Assembly (NCBI GenBank): GCA_025060675.1
Contig: JANXBI010000003.1
Coordinates: forward strand, 1-64,000
Length of the DNA stretch: 64,000 nt
From: Candidatus Caldatribacterium sp.
GTDB lineage: Bacteria > Atribacterota > Atribacteria > Atribacterales > Caldatribacteriaceae
Direction of reading: 5' to 3'
A program made the translations under genes and the position numbers. The notes beneath the pieces were generated by a model. It was not told where the DNA came from. It did no database searches and saw only the letters and a program-made list of their open reading frames with translations. The stretch's first letter is position 1. Every line of letters begins with the position of its first letter. Shown here piece after piece: positions 1 to 8,414 of this stretch.

Positions 1-144
1 CTGAGGATGTGCTTCGTTGAGCCATTATGACAGAAGTGGTATACCAAACTCTGCAAAAATGCCCAAAAAGGGGGGAGGTTTGCCGCAAGGTTAGATGTCT
101 AAGGATACGCATCATTGAGCCATTATGACAGAAATGGTATACCA
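1..144. repeat. Two diverged direct repeats of 46 nt
   Basis: Copy 1 covers 1-46 and copy 2 covers 99-144. They match at about 40 of 46 positions and share the core TTGAGCCATTATGACAGAA followed by (A/G)TGGTATACCA. The period is 98 nt, with 52 unrelated nt between the copies. Copy 1 begins exactly at the window edge, so more copies may lie to the left. There is no other copy in the window. It may be the end of a decayed mobile element or a small intergenic repeat family; the function is unknown. Confidence 0.75.
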
Positions 145-508
145 CGCGTCACACAAGGAAGAGAGGGCATTTTCTAGCCAAAAATACCGTACAAGGAGTA
201 CAAATTGCTGCAGCACCACAGATAGTTGCAACTTCAGGACGTCCTTTTTGGAATATCAGTGTACTCCAAGATGCAGTGCGTAGATCTTTAATTTAAGCCA
301 ACCATTAAGGACTTTCTTTAGCCTCTCAGTAGCTAAGGAAGTTCTGCAGAGAAATCAACCCCAAGAGGACACAATCTTGCCAAAGACGACAAAGGTGTCC
401 ACTTCGGGGTACAATGCCAAACTCTATCTCAAGGTTTAACAATTAACAACAAATGATAGTTGTTCAATCATTCATGCAGATGTCGCCAGAAATGTCTTTC
501 TAGTAAGC
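145..508. other. Stretch without a recognisable gene
   Basis: No open frame with a good start, ribosome site and family signature is seen on either strand. On the minus strand all three frames are interrupted, but stretches of 20-30 open codons remain between stops. That fits decayed downstream coding sequence of the transposase remnant at 509-688. I saw no promoter pair or terminator I trust here. Confidence 0.5.
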
Positions 509-688
509 TCAAACACTCCCACTCTGCGTTCCACCTGGAAGACAATTATGAGACCACAGGATGCCTTTTTCGCTCTTTACTTTACCAAGAAGTCCACGCA
601 AATACTCCTTTGCGTGGAATGAGAGAGCGCACCCAAAATCACATCTCTGAGACCCGACCTTGGGAAACTTTTGGAGAGGCATCCGCAT
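509..688 (-). pseudogene. Decayed transposase start (IS701-like, tentative)
   Basis: A 59-codon minus-strand frame opens at ATG 688 and stops at 509. It contains FHAKEYLRGLLGKVKSEKG, which resembles the N-terminal segment of IS701-type DDE transposases (an aromatic residue, then YLxGLL, then a basic/acidic stretch). An intact enzyme would have about 400 residues, so this is only the first seventh. Further stops follow, and no DDE catalytic motif can be read downstream. A GGAGGTGG stretch lies about 11 nt upstream of the ATG. The family assignment rests on one short motif. An inverted repeat (CCACCTCCCC 700-709, GGGGAGGTGG 769-778) lies just upstream. Confidence 0.4.
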
Positions 689-810
689 CTACCATGATAC
701 CACCTCCCCACCCTCTCTCCCAAAAGGTTCCGCGTTCCCCAAATTACTCTGAAAGCACCTTATCTCTCGGGGAGGTGGAAAAACGGTGAATTCTCACTAA
801 AACAAAAATA

Positions 811-820
811 CAGGTACCTG
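811..820 (-). terminator. Possible weak terminator after the hemerythrin gene
   Basis: The perfect palindrome CAGGTACCTG sits 7 nt past the stop of the bacteriohemerythrin gene. Read on the minus strand it is followed by TATTTTTGTTTT. The stem is short and leaves almost no loop, so it would be a weak intrinsic terminator at best. Confidence 0.25.
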
Positions 821-826
821 ACACAT

Positions 827-1237
827 TTACTTTTTCCTCATCGCCTCCTGGAGGAACTTCCCCATCTCTTGATCCATTCCCAGAATGTGATTCTTCAGCC
901 AATCGACAAGGGTTCGATTCACCTGAACAACTAAGTTTACTCCCGGTCCTTCTGCCTCGGCTTTCTTTCGAAAGTCAAGAAACGTCTGGACAAAACCCTC
1001 ATGCACCTTTTTGTGCTCTGGAAGCTTCGGGTACTTGTACTGGGTCATGTATCGTTCCTCGGTGGCAAAGTGCTCTACAGCGTACCTCCCAAGGAAGTCG
1101 AAAATCTCCGGGAGAAGAGTCTTCCCTCCCCCTTGCATACAGGCTTCAAGAAGGCGATTCACCTGGCGAAAAAGCTCCTGGTGCTGAGCATCGATTTCAG
1201 GAACACCGATGGAAAACCGATCGGACCACTCAAGCAC
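827..1237 (-). CDS. Bacteriohemerythrin
   Basis: This small cytoplasmic oxygen-binding protein (136 aa, full length for the family) has a four-helix bundle holding a di-iron centre. All seven iron ligands can be placed: His19, His56, Glu60, His75, His79, His117 and Asp122, the last two in NHILGMD. It has no signal peptide or fused domain. In anaerobes such proteins bind or deliver O2 for sensing or detoxification. The gene is last in the operon that starts at the SorC regulator and overlaps the homocysteine methyltransferase/MTHFR gene by 8 nt, so the two are probably translationally coupled. The family call is firm; its role beside one-carbon and sugar genes is not known. Confidence 0.93.
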   Translation of the reverse strand: MLEWSDRFSIGVPEIDAQHQELFRQVNRLLEACMQGGGKTLLPEIFDFLGRYAVEHFATEERYMTQYKYPKLPEHKKVHEGFVQTFLDFRKKAEAEGPGVNLVVQVNRTLVDWLKNHILGMDQEMGKFLQEAMRKK

Positions 1238-3062
1238 AGGTGTCTACCCCCTTTCTGATGCTCTCAACGAGTGCAATCGCCATGTCATACCGCTCAAAAG
1301 GCGGCATGATGTAAATCCCTGCCACAAGGGGTCGAATCTTTGTCGCAATTTCCAAGGCAATTGCAACACCCTCGGCTACCGGGTCCTGAGCGCAGGCCAT
1401 TCGCAAACGAAGATGTTCAGGAATCACAATACCTGGGACCTCATTGTGGAGAAACTCTGCGTGACGAAACGACCGCAAAGGTAAAATACCACCAAGAATT
1501 GGTGGAAGCGGTTCGCGAAACTTCGCCAGAAACTGTTCAAGAACCTCTGGCTCATAGATTGGCTGAGTAAGGATGAAGTGAGCACCATTGTCAATCTTTC
1601 GTCTAAGACGGTCGATTTCCCGCTCCAGATCCTGCGCATTGAGGTTCAAAGCAACCCCTATGGTAAAATTCGTGGCCCGTCCCAGGGGGTTGCCAGCAAA
1701 GTCAAAGCCACTGTTTAGGCGGTTCAAAATGAGCACAAGGCCTTCAGAGTTCACCTCAAAGACCGGACGAGCAAAAGGGTGATCCCCTACAGAAGGGGGG
1801 TCTCCAGTCAGCGCGAGAATGTTCTGTACACCTAAAGCTGCCGCTCCAAGAAGCTCAGACTGCAGAGAGATAAGGTTCCGATCACGACAGGTAAAGTGGA
1901 CAATGGATTCCATGCCAAGTTCTTCCCTCAGGATATGGGCAAGCGCAATCGGAGAAATACGAACTCGAGCCATAGGTGAGTCAGAAATGTTCACCGCATC
2001 GACCTGCGCTTCTTGCAAACGGCGCACACCCTCTTTGACTTTCTCAAGGTCGGTCCCCTTTGGAGGGTTAATCTCCACAGTGAAAACAAACCTTTTGCCA
2101 AGTTTTTCACGAAAACTCGAAGGAGGAAAGGACGTAAGGGTAATCGTCTCTCTTTCCTCTTCTACCACCTCGATGACCGCCTCGTCTCGGAGATGCTCCA
2201 CTGCCTGAGCCAGAGCTCGGATATGCTCTGGAGTCGTCCCACAGCATCCTCCAAGGATTTTTGCTCCAAGACGCACAAAGGTTCCTGCGAAAGACGCAAA
2301 GTACTCTGGCGATGCCCCAAAAACCATGCGCCCCTGAATAATCTGCGGATACCCAGCATTTGGCTGAACCGAGAAAGGACCGGGGAGATAACGGGAAAAT
2401 TCCCGAAGCACCGAAAGGGCTTCGTGGGGACCACTACCGCAGTTGATCCCCACACCACAAGCATCAAGACTCTTCAAAAAAGCGAGGACTTTCGCTAGAG
2501 ACTCACCGTAATGAGTCACCCCACCAGGGAGGAAAGAAAACTGAACGATATAGGATACATCCCCAGAAAGCGATCGCAGCGCTTCGAGGGCGATTTCTAC
2601 TTCTCGAACTGAGGCCATAGTTTCTAAGAGAACAGCGTCAACTCCTGCGTCAAGAAGAGCGCCAATTTGCTCTCTGTAAGCCTCCTTTGCTTTTGCATCC
2701 TCAATCCCAAGACCAACCCCGACGGGTTTCCCCAAGGGACCAACGCTCCCAAGAAGATACGCCTTACCTTCTGCCACACTCCGGGCAATCTGTACTCCGC
2801 GCCGGATGATCTCGGAAACCTGTTCCTCAAAACCGAAGTGGGAAAGCTTCACCCTGTTAGCACCAAAGGTGTTCGTCTCAAGGAGCTTCGCACCAGAGGA
2901 AAGATACGCCTCGTGGATTTCCGCAACAAGTTCTGGAGCGGTAAGGTTCGCGAGTTCAAGAGGAGTATCCTTGGGGTACCCACGACGAAGGAGTTCCGTT
3001 CCCATTGCGCCATCGCAGAGACAGACCTTTACAGCTTTAAGGAATTCGCGAAAGGGCTGCAC
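1230..3062 (-). CDS. Bifunctional homocysteine S-methyltransferase / 5,10-methylenetetrahydrofolate reductase
   Basis: The 610-aa protein joins two enzymes. Residues 1-290 form a homocysteine methyltransferase barrel with zinc-binding Cys208 (GINCGSG) and Cys273-Cys274 (GGCCGTTP). Residues 325-610 form an MTHF reductase with the FVFTVEINPPKG start typical of MetF. This is the YitJ-type fusion found in Firmicutes and relatives; it makes methyl-THF and passes methyl groups toward methionine. The cobalamin and THF modules of MetH are absent. GTG at 3062 follows AGGAGGGAGAGGA. The gene lies 28 nt after the aldolase, and a TATAAT-like box at 3090-3095 might be a weak internal promoter. Its position in a sugar-uptake operon is unexpected. 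Confidence 0.92.
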   Translation of the reverse strand: MQPFREFLKAVKVCLCDGAMGTELLRRGYPKDTPLELANLTAPELVAEIHEAYLSSGAKLLETNTFGANRVKLSHFGFEEQVSEIIRRGVQIARSVAEGKAYLLGSVGPLGKPVGVGLGIEDAKAKEAYREQIGALLDAGVDAVLLETMASVREVEIALEALRSLSGDVSYIVQFSFLPGGVTHYGESLAKVLAFLKSLDACGVGINCGSGPHEALSVLREFSRYLPGPFSVQPNAGYPQIIQGRMVFGASPEYFASFAGTFVRLGAKILGGCCGTTPEHIRALAQAVEHLRDEAVIEVVEEERETITLTSFPPSSFREKLGKRFVFTVEINPPKGTDLEKVKEGVRRLQEAQVDAVNISDSPMARVRISPIALAHILREELGMESIVHFTCRDRNLISLQSELLGAAALGVQNILALTGDPPSVGDHPFARPVFEVNSEGLVLILNRLNSGFDFAGNPLGRATNFTIGVALNLNAQDLEREIDRLRRKIDNGAHFILTQPIYEPEVLEQFLAKFREPLPPILGGILPLRSFRHAEFLHNEVPGIVIPEHLRLRMACAQDPVAEGVAIALEIATKIRPLVAGIYIMPPFERYDMAIALVESIRKGVDTCA

Positions 3063-3090
3063 TCCTCTCCCTCCTACACGTTTTCCCCCA

Positions 3091-3954
3091 TTATACCCGA
3101 ACTCTTCCTAAAGCGCAGGAAGAGAGGATACACTCTGCGATAGCTTCTCTCACCGCCTTTCCCACCTCAGGGAGCATCCGGTGCACCGCAATATCATCCG
3201 GCCGATCGGAGAGTATCTCTCGAAACGCCTCAAGGTATGCCACCCGTAAGGCAGTACTATAGTTGATTTTTCGAACTCCCAAAGCGATGGCCTCTCTGAG
3301 TTCCTCTTTCGGTGTTCCACTTCCTCCATGGAGCACAAGAGGAACTTGAGTCCTTCTCCGGATTTCTTCGAGTCGTTGCAGGTCAAGCTTCGGTGTCCCA
3401 CGGTAGAACCCATGACGCGTCCCCACCGCCACGGCAAGGAGGTCCACCTGTGTTTCCCGCACAAAGGCTTCCGCTTCTTCGGGAGAGGTGAAAAAGGTCA
3501 GCTCGTCATCTTCCCAGACTTCGTCTCCCTCAAGTCCTCCAACCCTCCCGAGCTCTCCCTCAACAAGAACACCAAGAGAATGCGCAAGATCGAGGACTTC
3601 CCTCGTGATTCGGACATTGTCGGCAAAAGGGAAACGCGAACCATCAATCATGACTGAGGAAAATCCATGCCGCAAGGCAAAAAGCACCTCTTCCCGCCTA
3701 TGGGCATGGTCAAGGTGAAGCGAAAAGGGAATGGAAAACCGCTCAGAAAGAGACAGGAGAACACCATGAAACATACGGATGTCCAGCGCCTCGTACTCCA
3801 CAGGAGCCACCTGGATGATAACCGGGGCACGAAGACGCTCGCTCTCTTCAAGAACCCACAGAATGAACTCAAGAAGGGGGGTATTAAAGGCAGGAAGGGC
3901 AAAACGTTGCTCTTCCGCAAGGGCAAGGAGGGAAGCAGTCGGGACAAGAGGCAT
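3091..3954 (-). CDS. Class II (zinc) ketose-bisphosphate aldolase
   Basis: This is a fructose/tagatose-bisphosphate aldolase-type TIM barrel of 287 aa. HLDHAHR (80-86) gives the catalytic Asp82 and zinc ligand His83. VEGELG supplies the conserved Glu, GTRHGFY and HGGSGTP supply further zinc-ligand histidines, and INYST binds substrate phosphate. The open frame can reach a TTG at 3981, but ATG 3954 is the better start: it matches the family N-terminus and follows AAGGGGT, 7 nt after the permease stop. Next to a sugar ABC transporter and a SorC regulator it probably splits a bisphosphate derived from the imported sugar or polyol. The exact substrate (fructose-, tagatose- or another ketose-bisphosphate) cannot be told. 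Confidence 0.9.
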   Translation of the reverse strand: MPLVPTASLLALAEEQRFALPAFNTPLLEFILWVLEESERLRAPVIIQVAPVEYEALDIRMFHGVLLSLSERFSIPFSLHLDHAHRREEVLFALRHGFSSVMIDGSRFPFADNVRITREVLDLAHSLGVLVEGELGRVGGLEGDEVWEDDELTFFTSPEEAEAFVRETQVDLLAVAVGTRHGFYRGTPKLDLQRLEEIRRRTQVPLVLHGGSGTPKEELREAIALGVRKINYSTALRVAYLEAFREILSDRPDDIAVHRMLPEVGKAVREAIAECILSSCALGRVRV

Positions 3955-3961
3955 GTCTATG

Positions 3962-4816
3962 CTACCCCTTAACGGCACCAAAAGTCAAGCCTCGAACGAT
4001 GTACTTTTGAATAGCCACCGCAAGAACCACCGGAAGCCCCAAGGCAAGAATCGCCCTTGTCGCCATAAACCAGAACTGTACCCCTCGAGTATCCTCTGCC
4101 CCCGCAAGGTAGACTGGAAACGTTTTTGCTCGGAGAGAGGTCAAGGAGAGAGCAAAAAGGAATTCATTCCAGGTGAAGGCAACACAAATAGCCACAACCG
4201 CAACGATAGTGGGTGCAGCAAGGGGAAGGGCAATACGCCAGAAAGCAGCAAAATCTGAACATCCATCAACTGCCGCTGCTTCCTCAAGTTCTACCGGAAG
4301 CTCTTGAAAGGTCTGGCGAGTAATGACCACTGCAAAAGGTAAGGTAAAAGTTGCATTCACGAGGATAAGGGCTAAGCGGGTATCGAGAAGATGCAACGTC
4401 CGCATGATGAGGAAAAAGGGGATAACCACGACAACAGGGGGCAAGACCCTCTGCGAAAGGTACCATACGGTGAGATCCCGGTTTTTGAATCGTCTGAACT
4501 TAAAGCGAGCAAGGGCATATCCTGCTGGAACTCCTAAGGCCATAGCAATAAGGGTAGCAAAAATAGCTACCACGATGCTATTCACTAAAGCCATGCGACT
4601 TTCTCGAACAGAGAGCTCTGTCCGCCAGTTGTCGAGAGTGGGTTTAAATTGGAGGAAAGGAACAGAAAGACCGGTCACCGTAAAGGTTTCTGCTGGGGGT
4701 TTGAGTGACGTGACTACACCCCAGTAGATCATGAAAAGTGCCCAAAAAAGAATAATTCCAACGAGCACATACCGGAGAACTATGGTGACTTTCGAGCGCT
4801 TCCGAACAACCCCCAT
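3962..4816 (-). CDS. Sugar ABC transporter permease, MalG type
   Basis: An inner-membrane permease of 284 aa in the carbohydrate (CUT1) family. Six membrane segments are evident, the first at about residues 13-33. The EAA loop that docks the ATPase is near 178-200 (ELEEAAAVDGCS, then the RIALPLAAP stretch). It pairs with the MalF-like permease 10 nt upstream and the binding protein. No ATPase gene lies in this operon, so a shared MsmX-like ATPase elsewhere is likely. The substrate cannot be deduced from sequence. Confidence 0.9.
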   Translation of the reverse strand: MGVVRKRSKVTIVLRYVLVGIILFWALFMIYWGVVTSLKPPAETFTVTGLSVPFLQFKPTLDNWRTELSVRESRMALVNSIVVAIFATLIAMALGVPAGYALARFKFRRFKNRDLTVWYLSQRVLPPVVVVIPFFLIMRTLHLLDTRLALILVNATFTLPFAVVITRQTFQELPVELEEAAAVDGCSDFAAFWRIALPLAAPTIVAVVAICVAFTWNEFLFALSLTSLRAKTFPVYLAGAEDTRGVQFWFMATRAILALGLPVVLAVAIQKYIVRGLTFGAVKG

Positions 4817-4826
4817 AGGTTACCTC

Positions 4827-5687
4827 CTATTCGTACACCTCCCGAACTCGCCGGAAAAAGATATTCACTACGACCATGACCATAGCAAGGAGGAGGTACC
4901 CAAGAACAGAGGCGTACCCAAAATCGAAAAACTTCAAGCCGGTTCTATAGGTGAAAAGGGAATACACCTCGGTTGAAGTCCCTGGTCCTCCTCCGGTAAG
5001 GCTGTACACCACGTCGAAAATCTTGAAGGACTCGATAAGCCGCAGGAGAAGAACGATGATCACTACCGGCCGTACCATGGGAAAGGTGATTCTCCGAAAA
5101 ATCTCCCACTCAGAGGATGAATCAATGTACGCCGCGTCATAAATCTCTTCAGGCAGTGATTGCAATCCTGCAAGGATTACAAGAAAACAGAACGGAGTCC
5201 ATTGCCAAACGTCCAGGAGAAGAATGGCTATCCAGGCCCAGAAAGGGTGAGAAAGCCAGGGGATTTTCGTCCCAAAAAGACTCATAAGAATGCTGTTTAT
5301 AGGTCCTCCTTCCTCGTAAAAGACCGTAAGCCCCAAATATCCCACCGCCACAGGGGTACAGAAAATGGGGAGAATCAGTAAAGCTCGGAAAATCGTCTTC
5401 CCCTTCATCTCCTGGTGGAAAAGAAGGGCAATGAGCAGACCAAGGAGAACCTGAAGCGCCACGGTAACGGCAACGTAGAGAAGGGTGATTCGGAGAGAAT
5501 TCCACATTTTATAGTCGCTGAGAATTCGAGCAAAGTTGGCAAGGCCTACAAAGCGAGCAGGCCTCCCAAGACGAACCCGAAAAAGCGTAAGACTTGCAGA
5601 ATACAACAGGGGAAATATCGTAAAAGCAAGCACCCAAACAACCGAGGGCAGGATGAAAAAGTACTTTATCCGCTTGCCCCTCTGCAT
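4827..5687 (-). CDS. Sugar ABC transporter permease, MalF type
   Basis: A 286-aa CUT1 inner-membrane permease that forms a heterodimer with the MalG-like protein. The first membrane segment is at residues 10-32, further segments follow from about 65, and the EAA loop is near 180-204 (EEIYDAAYIDSS). It lacks the extra N-terminal segments of enteric MalF, as usual for small CUT1 permeases. It is separated from the binding-protein gene by a 49-nt gap that holds a strong hairpin, which probably makes it less expressed than the binding protein. Confidence 0.9.
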   Translation of the reverse strand: MQRGKRIKYFFILPSVVWVLAFTIFPLLYSASLTLFRVRLGRPARFVGLANFARILSDYKMWNSLRITLLYVAVTVALQVLLGLLIALLFHQEMKGKTIFRALLILPIFCTPVAVGYLGLTVFYEEGGPINSILMSLFGTKIPWLSHPFWAWIAILLLDVWQWTPFCFLVILAGLQSLPEEIYDAAYIDSSSEWEIFRRITFPMVRPVVIIVLLLRLIESFKIFDVVYSLTGGGPGTSTEVYSLFTYRTGLKFFDFGYASVLGYLLLAMVMVVVNIFFRRVREVYE

Positions 5688-5702
5688 GCTCTACCCCCTT
5701 CC

Positions 5703-5726
5703 GGGGGAGGGGAAAACCCCTCCCCC
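5703..5726 (-). repeat. GC-rich intergenic hairpin (10-bp perfect stem)
   Basis: GGGGGAGGGG (5703-5712), loop AAAA, and CCCCTCCCCC (5717-5726) form a perfect 10-bp stem. It starts 10 nt after the stop of the binding-protein gene on the minus strand. No U-run follows in the transcript, so it is unlikely to be a full terminator. A hairpin between binding protein and permease commonly protects the upstream mRNA end and raises binding-protein output. A near-identical hairpin is at 49248-49268. Confidence 0.7.
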
Positions 5727-5736
5727 AGAGCACTTT

Positions 5737-7335
5737 TTACTTCCCATAACCAATGGATTCTTGGTACACTTTGAGCTGGTCTTCTCGCCCGTAGCGCTCG
5801 GTGATCTCTTCCCAGTCTTTGGCAACCCGATCGAGAGCTTCTTTTGCCGAAACCTGGCCCGTGTATGCTTCAGAGAGATGACGGTCCAAAGCCACCCAGT
5901 ACTCGTTCCCGCCAGGGATTCGAAGGTACGGAGCGATGTTTGGTGCGAAGAAGTTGTCGTAGTATGCTTTCAAGTACTCTTTGGCATCCTCAGGGTTAAA
6001 GCCGTTGGCAACGTAATCCTCAAGACTTGCTGTACCATACGGTGGCAAGAAGTGGAAGCGAGCACCAGGATCGACACCAGTCCAACCCCGTTGGACGTTC
6101 CAGAGACTGATTTTATTCGTCGCATGGAAAGCAAGGAGGTGGTACACCACTTCAGGGTGTTTCGAAAGTGCCGAAATGACTCCATGCCAAGAACCACCAG
6201 TCGTATTCCCCCAAACGTTCGGTGTCTCAAACTTCACGAATGTCCCTCTGCAACGATCGTACACCTCATAACTCCCCGGGAGGATAGAACATCCAAGCTT
6301 CCCCTTGATCTTGGAGCGAGTCTCGTCTTGAACGAGAGAACCCACATCACCCCATGAGAAGGTAAACACCGCTTTCCCTCGGAGGAAGTAGTCCCAGGCT
6401 TCCCCAAGGCTCCAGGCAACCTGGGCATCAGGACCGGTTTTCTGCAACTTGAGCTGGAATTCGAGGGCTTTCACATGACCCTCGCTGTTGATAAGGGGAG
6501 TCATATCCTCCGGATCAAACCAGTAGACATTATGGCATTTGTCGACTTTCTCACCTGGAAGGATGCAGAACGGTGCAGAGAGAGAAGCGTAATGGTACAT
6601 GCCCTGGGCACCTACTTTAAGGTGCATGACGATTCCCGAATCCGGCTCTCCGTCGTTGTTCCAATCCCATCCATTGAAGAATTCCGACACGTCGTAGAGT
6701 TCATCCCAGGTTTTGGGCGGAATGTTGTATTCATACCCGTACTTCTCTTTAAACTTCGCTCGGTAGTCGGGATTCGTTAGGATATCCTTACGATAGTAGA
6801 GAATCTGCCCATCGCAGTCATTCAGAGGACCGTACCATTTGTCACCCCAGGTGTACAGGGTACGAATCGAGGGTGGGAGAGAATCAGGGTCCCACTTTGG
6901 GAAACGGGGGTCCTTCATGTACTCATCGATGGGAACGATGTAGTTGCCAGCAACAAGTTCGCCCATCCAATCGGAACCGATGAAGAATCCGTCATACTGA
7001 CCGGTACCAGTCATGAGGTCGGTCATAACCTTAGGATAGTGCTCAGCATAGGGAATCTCAACGATGTTGAGCTTTGCGCCGGTGATCTGCTCCCAAGCAT
7101 CTCGCCACTCATAAAGGGGCCCCGAGATACCACCCTTTGGTCCACCTTGGTTCACCGTTATGGTAATCGTTATCCCCTCAAAAGGTTTCTCTCCCGAAGC
7201 GGCAATGGTTCCGAGTTCTTCCTCTGTGAAAGTGATGGACTCACCAGAAGCGTTCGTCAGGGTGATATCGGCTGAGGCTACCGACACCGCAAAAAGGAAC
7301 ACCACCACAATCCCCCAGGGAATGAATCGACGCAT
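5737..7335 (-). CDS. Sugar ABC transporter substrate-binding protein
   Basis: A 532-aa extracytoplasmic solute-binding protein of the carbohydrate (family 1) type. The first 22 residues are a classic Sec signal peptide (MRR, hydrophobic core, SVASA cut region). There is no lipobox Cys, so the mature protein is probably free in a periplasm. It is longer than most family-1 proteins (about 400-450 aa) and has an unusual N-terminal segment of about 35 residues before the usual fold begins near ITITVNQGG. It is rich in Trp, Tyr and Asp, as expected for sugar binding. It heads the transporter genes, with the regulator upstream. The substrate is unknown. Confidence 0.88.
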   Translation of the reverse strand: MRRFIPWGIVVVFLFAVSVASADITLTNASGESITFTEEELGTIAASGEKPFEGITITITVNQGGPKGGISGPLYEWRDAWEQITGAKLNIVEIPYAEHYPKVMTDLMTGTGQYDGFFIGSDWMGELVAGNYIVPIDEYMKDPRFPKWDPDSLPPSIRTLYTWGDKWYGPLNDCDGQILYYRKDILTNPDYRAKFKEKYGYEYNIPPKTWDELYDVSEFFNGWDWNNDGEPDSGIVMHLKVGAQGMYHYASLSAPFCILPGEKVDKCHNVYWFDPEDMTPLINSEGHVKALEFQLKLQKTGPDAQVAWSLGEAWDYFLRGKAVFTFSWGDVGSLVQDETRSKIKGKLGCSILPGSYEVYDRCRGTFVKFETPNVWGNTTGGSWHGVISALSKHPEVVYHLLAFHATNKISLWNVQRGWTGVDPGARFHFLPPYGTASLEDYVANGFNPEDAKEYLKAYYDNFFAPNIAPYLRIPGGNEYWVALDRHLSEAYTGQVSAKEALDRVAKDWEEITERYGREDQLKVYQESIGYGK

Positions 7336-7410
7336 TGCCTTCCCTCCTCTCTCGCAAAATCAAACGCTCAAAGGGAAATACACCGCCTTAAAACCTAATT
7401 TTCCCGCATC

Positions 7411-8367
7411 TCACCCCCCTTTTTCTGAGCGCTCAAGAAGTTTTCGAGCAACCTCTTGGTCGGTCACCAGGACATTCACATACCCACCACGTAAAACTGC
7501 TTCCACAACCTCCACTTTTTCCAGGGATCCGGCAACACCAACGACATGCGGAATACCCTTGAGTTTCTCGAGAGGAATACTCATGACCCGGCGATCGAAG
7601 GTCGCATCCGCAAGGGTACCGTCTCCTTTCAGAAAGTGGTACAGCACGTCCCCCACAACATCATCCCGCTTGAGGATTGCCGCTGAAGACGGGTCGCTGA
7701 GGAAGAATTTAGGAACAATAGACCCTTCCCTCCGAGGATCTCCCATTCCTACAAGAGCCACGGTCACTTCGTTCCACAGGTCTACCACCCGACGGACACT
7801 CTGATCCGAAAAGAGCGCTTGAGCAATGTTCTCAGAATCAACGAGAGCCGGTGCGTAGAAGGGAACGAAAAATCCACCAATTCTCCTGGCAAGCTGAGCT
7901 CCCAGCTCGTTAACCTGGAAATCCACCTCAACTTGACCCACAGCACCGATAAGGGGAACAATAGTAATGACCGCTTTTCGCTTGAGGAAGCCAAGGGTTT
8001 CGTAAATCGTTCGTCCCCATCCGATGCCAAGGACATCACCGTCCCGGAGCGTGGCTTCAAGGTAACGAGCAGCAGCCCTACCAATGCTCCGCCGAACGAG
8101 GTACAGGGAATGGGGCGGTGCAGGAACAACAATCGCCTTTTTGAGGTGGAAACGGGAAACAAGAGCCTCTTCAAGCTCGGCAAAGGAAACCCCAGGACTC
8201 ACCAGGTGAATCTCCACAATGCCTTCCCTCCGAGCCGCTTCAAGAAGGCGCTGCACTCGAGATCGAGAAAAACCAAGACGCTCGGCAATCTCCTCTTGAG
8301 TGAAACCATCCTCGTAGTAGAGACGGGCGACTTCGTAGAGCAGGAGAAGATCAGTATCCTCGTCCAA
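7411..8367 (-). CDS. SorC/DeoR-type sugar-responsive transcriptional regulator
   Basis: A 318-aa repressor-type regulator. Residues 10-55 form a helix-turn-helix (FTQEEIAERLGFSRSRVQRL). The rest is the phosphosugar-binding domain with GIGWGRTIYE and VGVAGS-type loops. The frame could begin at TTG 8409, but that start overlaps the operator and has no ribosome site. TTG 8367 follows AAGGAG by about 9 nt and gives the usual family length. It sits upstream of the sugar ABC genes in the same direction, under a strong promoter with an operator palindrome at the expected transcript start. It therefore probably represses itself and the operon until a sugar phosphate binds. Confidence 0.9.
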   Translation of the reverse strand: MDEDTDLLLLYEVARLYYEDGFTQEEIAERLGFSRSRVQRLLEAARREGIVEIHLVSPGVSFAELEEALVSRFHLKKAIVVPAPPHSLYLVRRSIGRAAARYLEATLRDGDVLGIGWGRTIYETLGFLKRKAVITIVPLIGAVGQVEVDFQVNELGAQLARRIGGFFVPFYAPALVDSENIAQALFSDQSVRRVVDLWNEVTVALVGMGDPRREGSIVPKFFLSDPSSAAILKRDDVVGDVLYHFLKGDGTLADATFDRRVMSIPLEKLKGIPHVVGVAGSLEKVEVVEAVLRGGYVNVLVTDQEVARKLLERSEKGG

Positions 8368-8394
8368 GGTACCTCTCTCCTTGAGCACTTGTCC

Positions 8395-8408
8395 TGAACA
8401 ATTGCTCA
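8395..8408. promoter_or_regulatory. Probable SorC operator
   Basis: TGAACAATTGCTCA is a 14-bp palindrome with 12 of 14 symmetric positions. It lies right after the minus-strand -10 box (8415-8420), where RNA polymerase would start. A related half site, TTGAGCA, is at 8381-8387. The position fits autorepression by the downstream SorC-type protein. The related palindrome TGAGCGCTCA at 7427-7436, inside the 3' end of the regulator gene, may be a second site. Confidence 0.6.
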
Positions 8409-8414
8409 AGGATA

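Noticed and set aside
1..144. Short CRISPR-like array (two 46-nt repeats, 52-nt spacer)
   Set aside because: The two copies differ at about six positions, only one spacer is visible and no cas gene is near; CRISPR repeats are normally near-identical.
700..778. Inverted repeat CCACCTCCCC / GGGGAGGTGG as insertion-sequence ends
   Set aside because: Both arms lie on the same side of the transposase remnant, only 59 nt apart, so they cannot be the two ends of the element.
460..789. 109-codon plus-strand open frame
   Set aside because: No ribosome site, no family resemblance, and composition unlike the neighbours; the opposite strand carries the transposase-like motif.
3090..3095. Internal promoter before the methyltransferase/MTHFR gene
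   Set aside because: TATAAT is perfect but no -35 or extended -10 fits at the right distance; mentioned only as a possibility.
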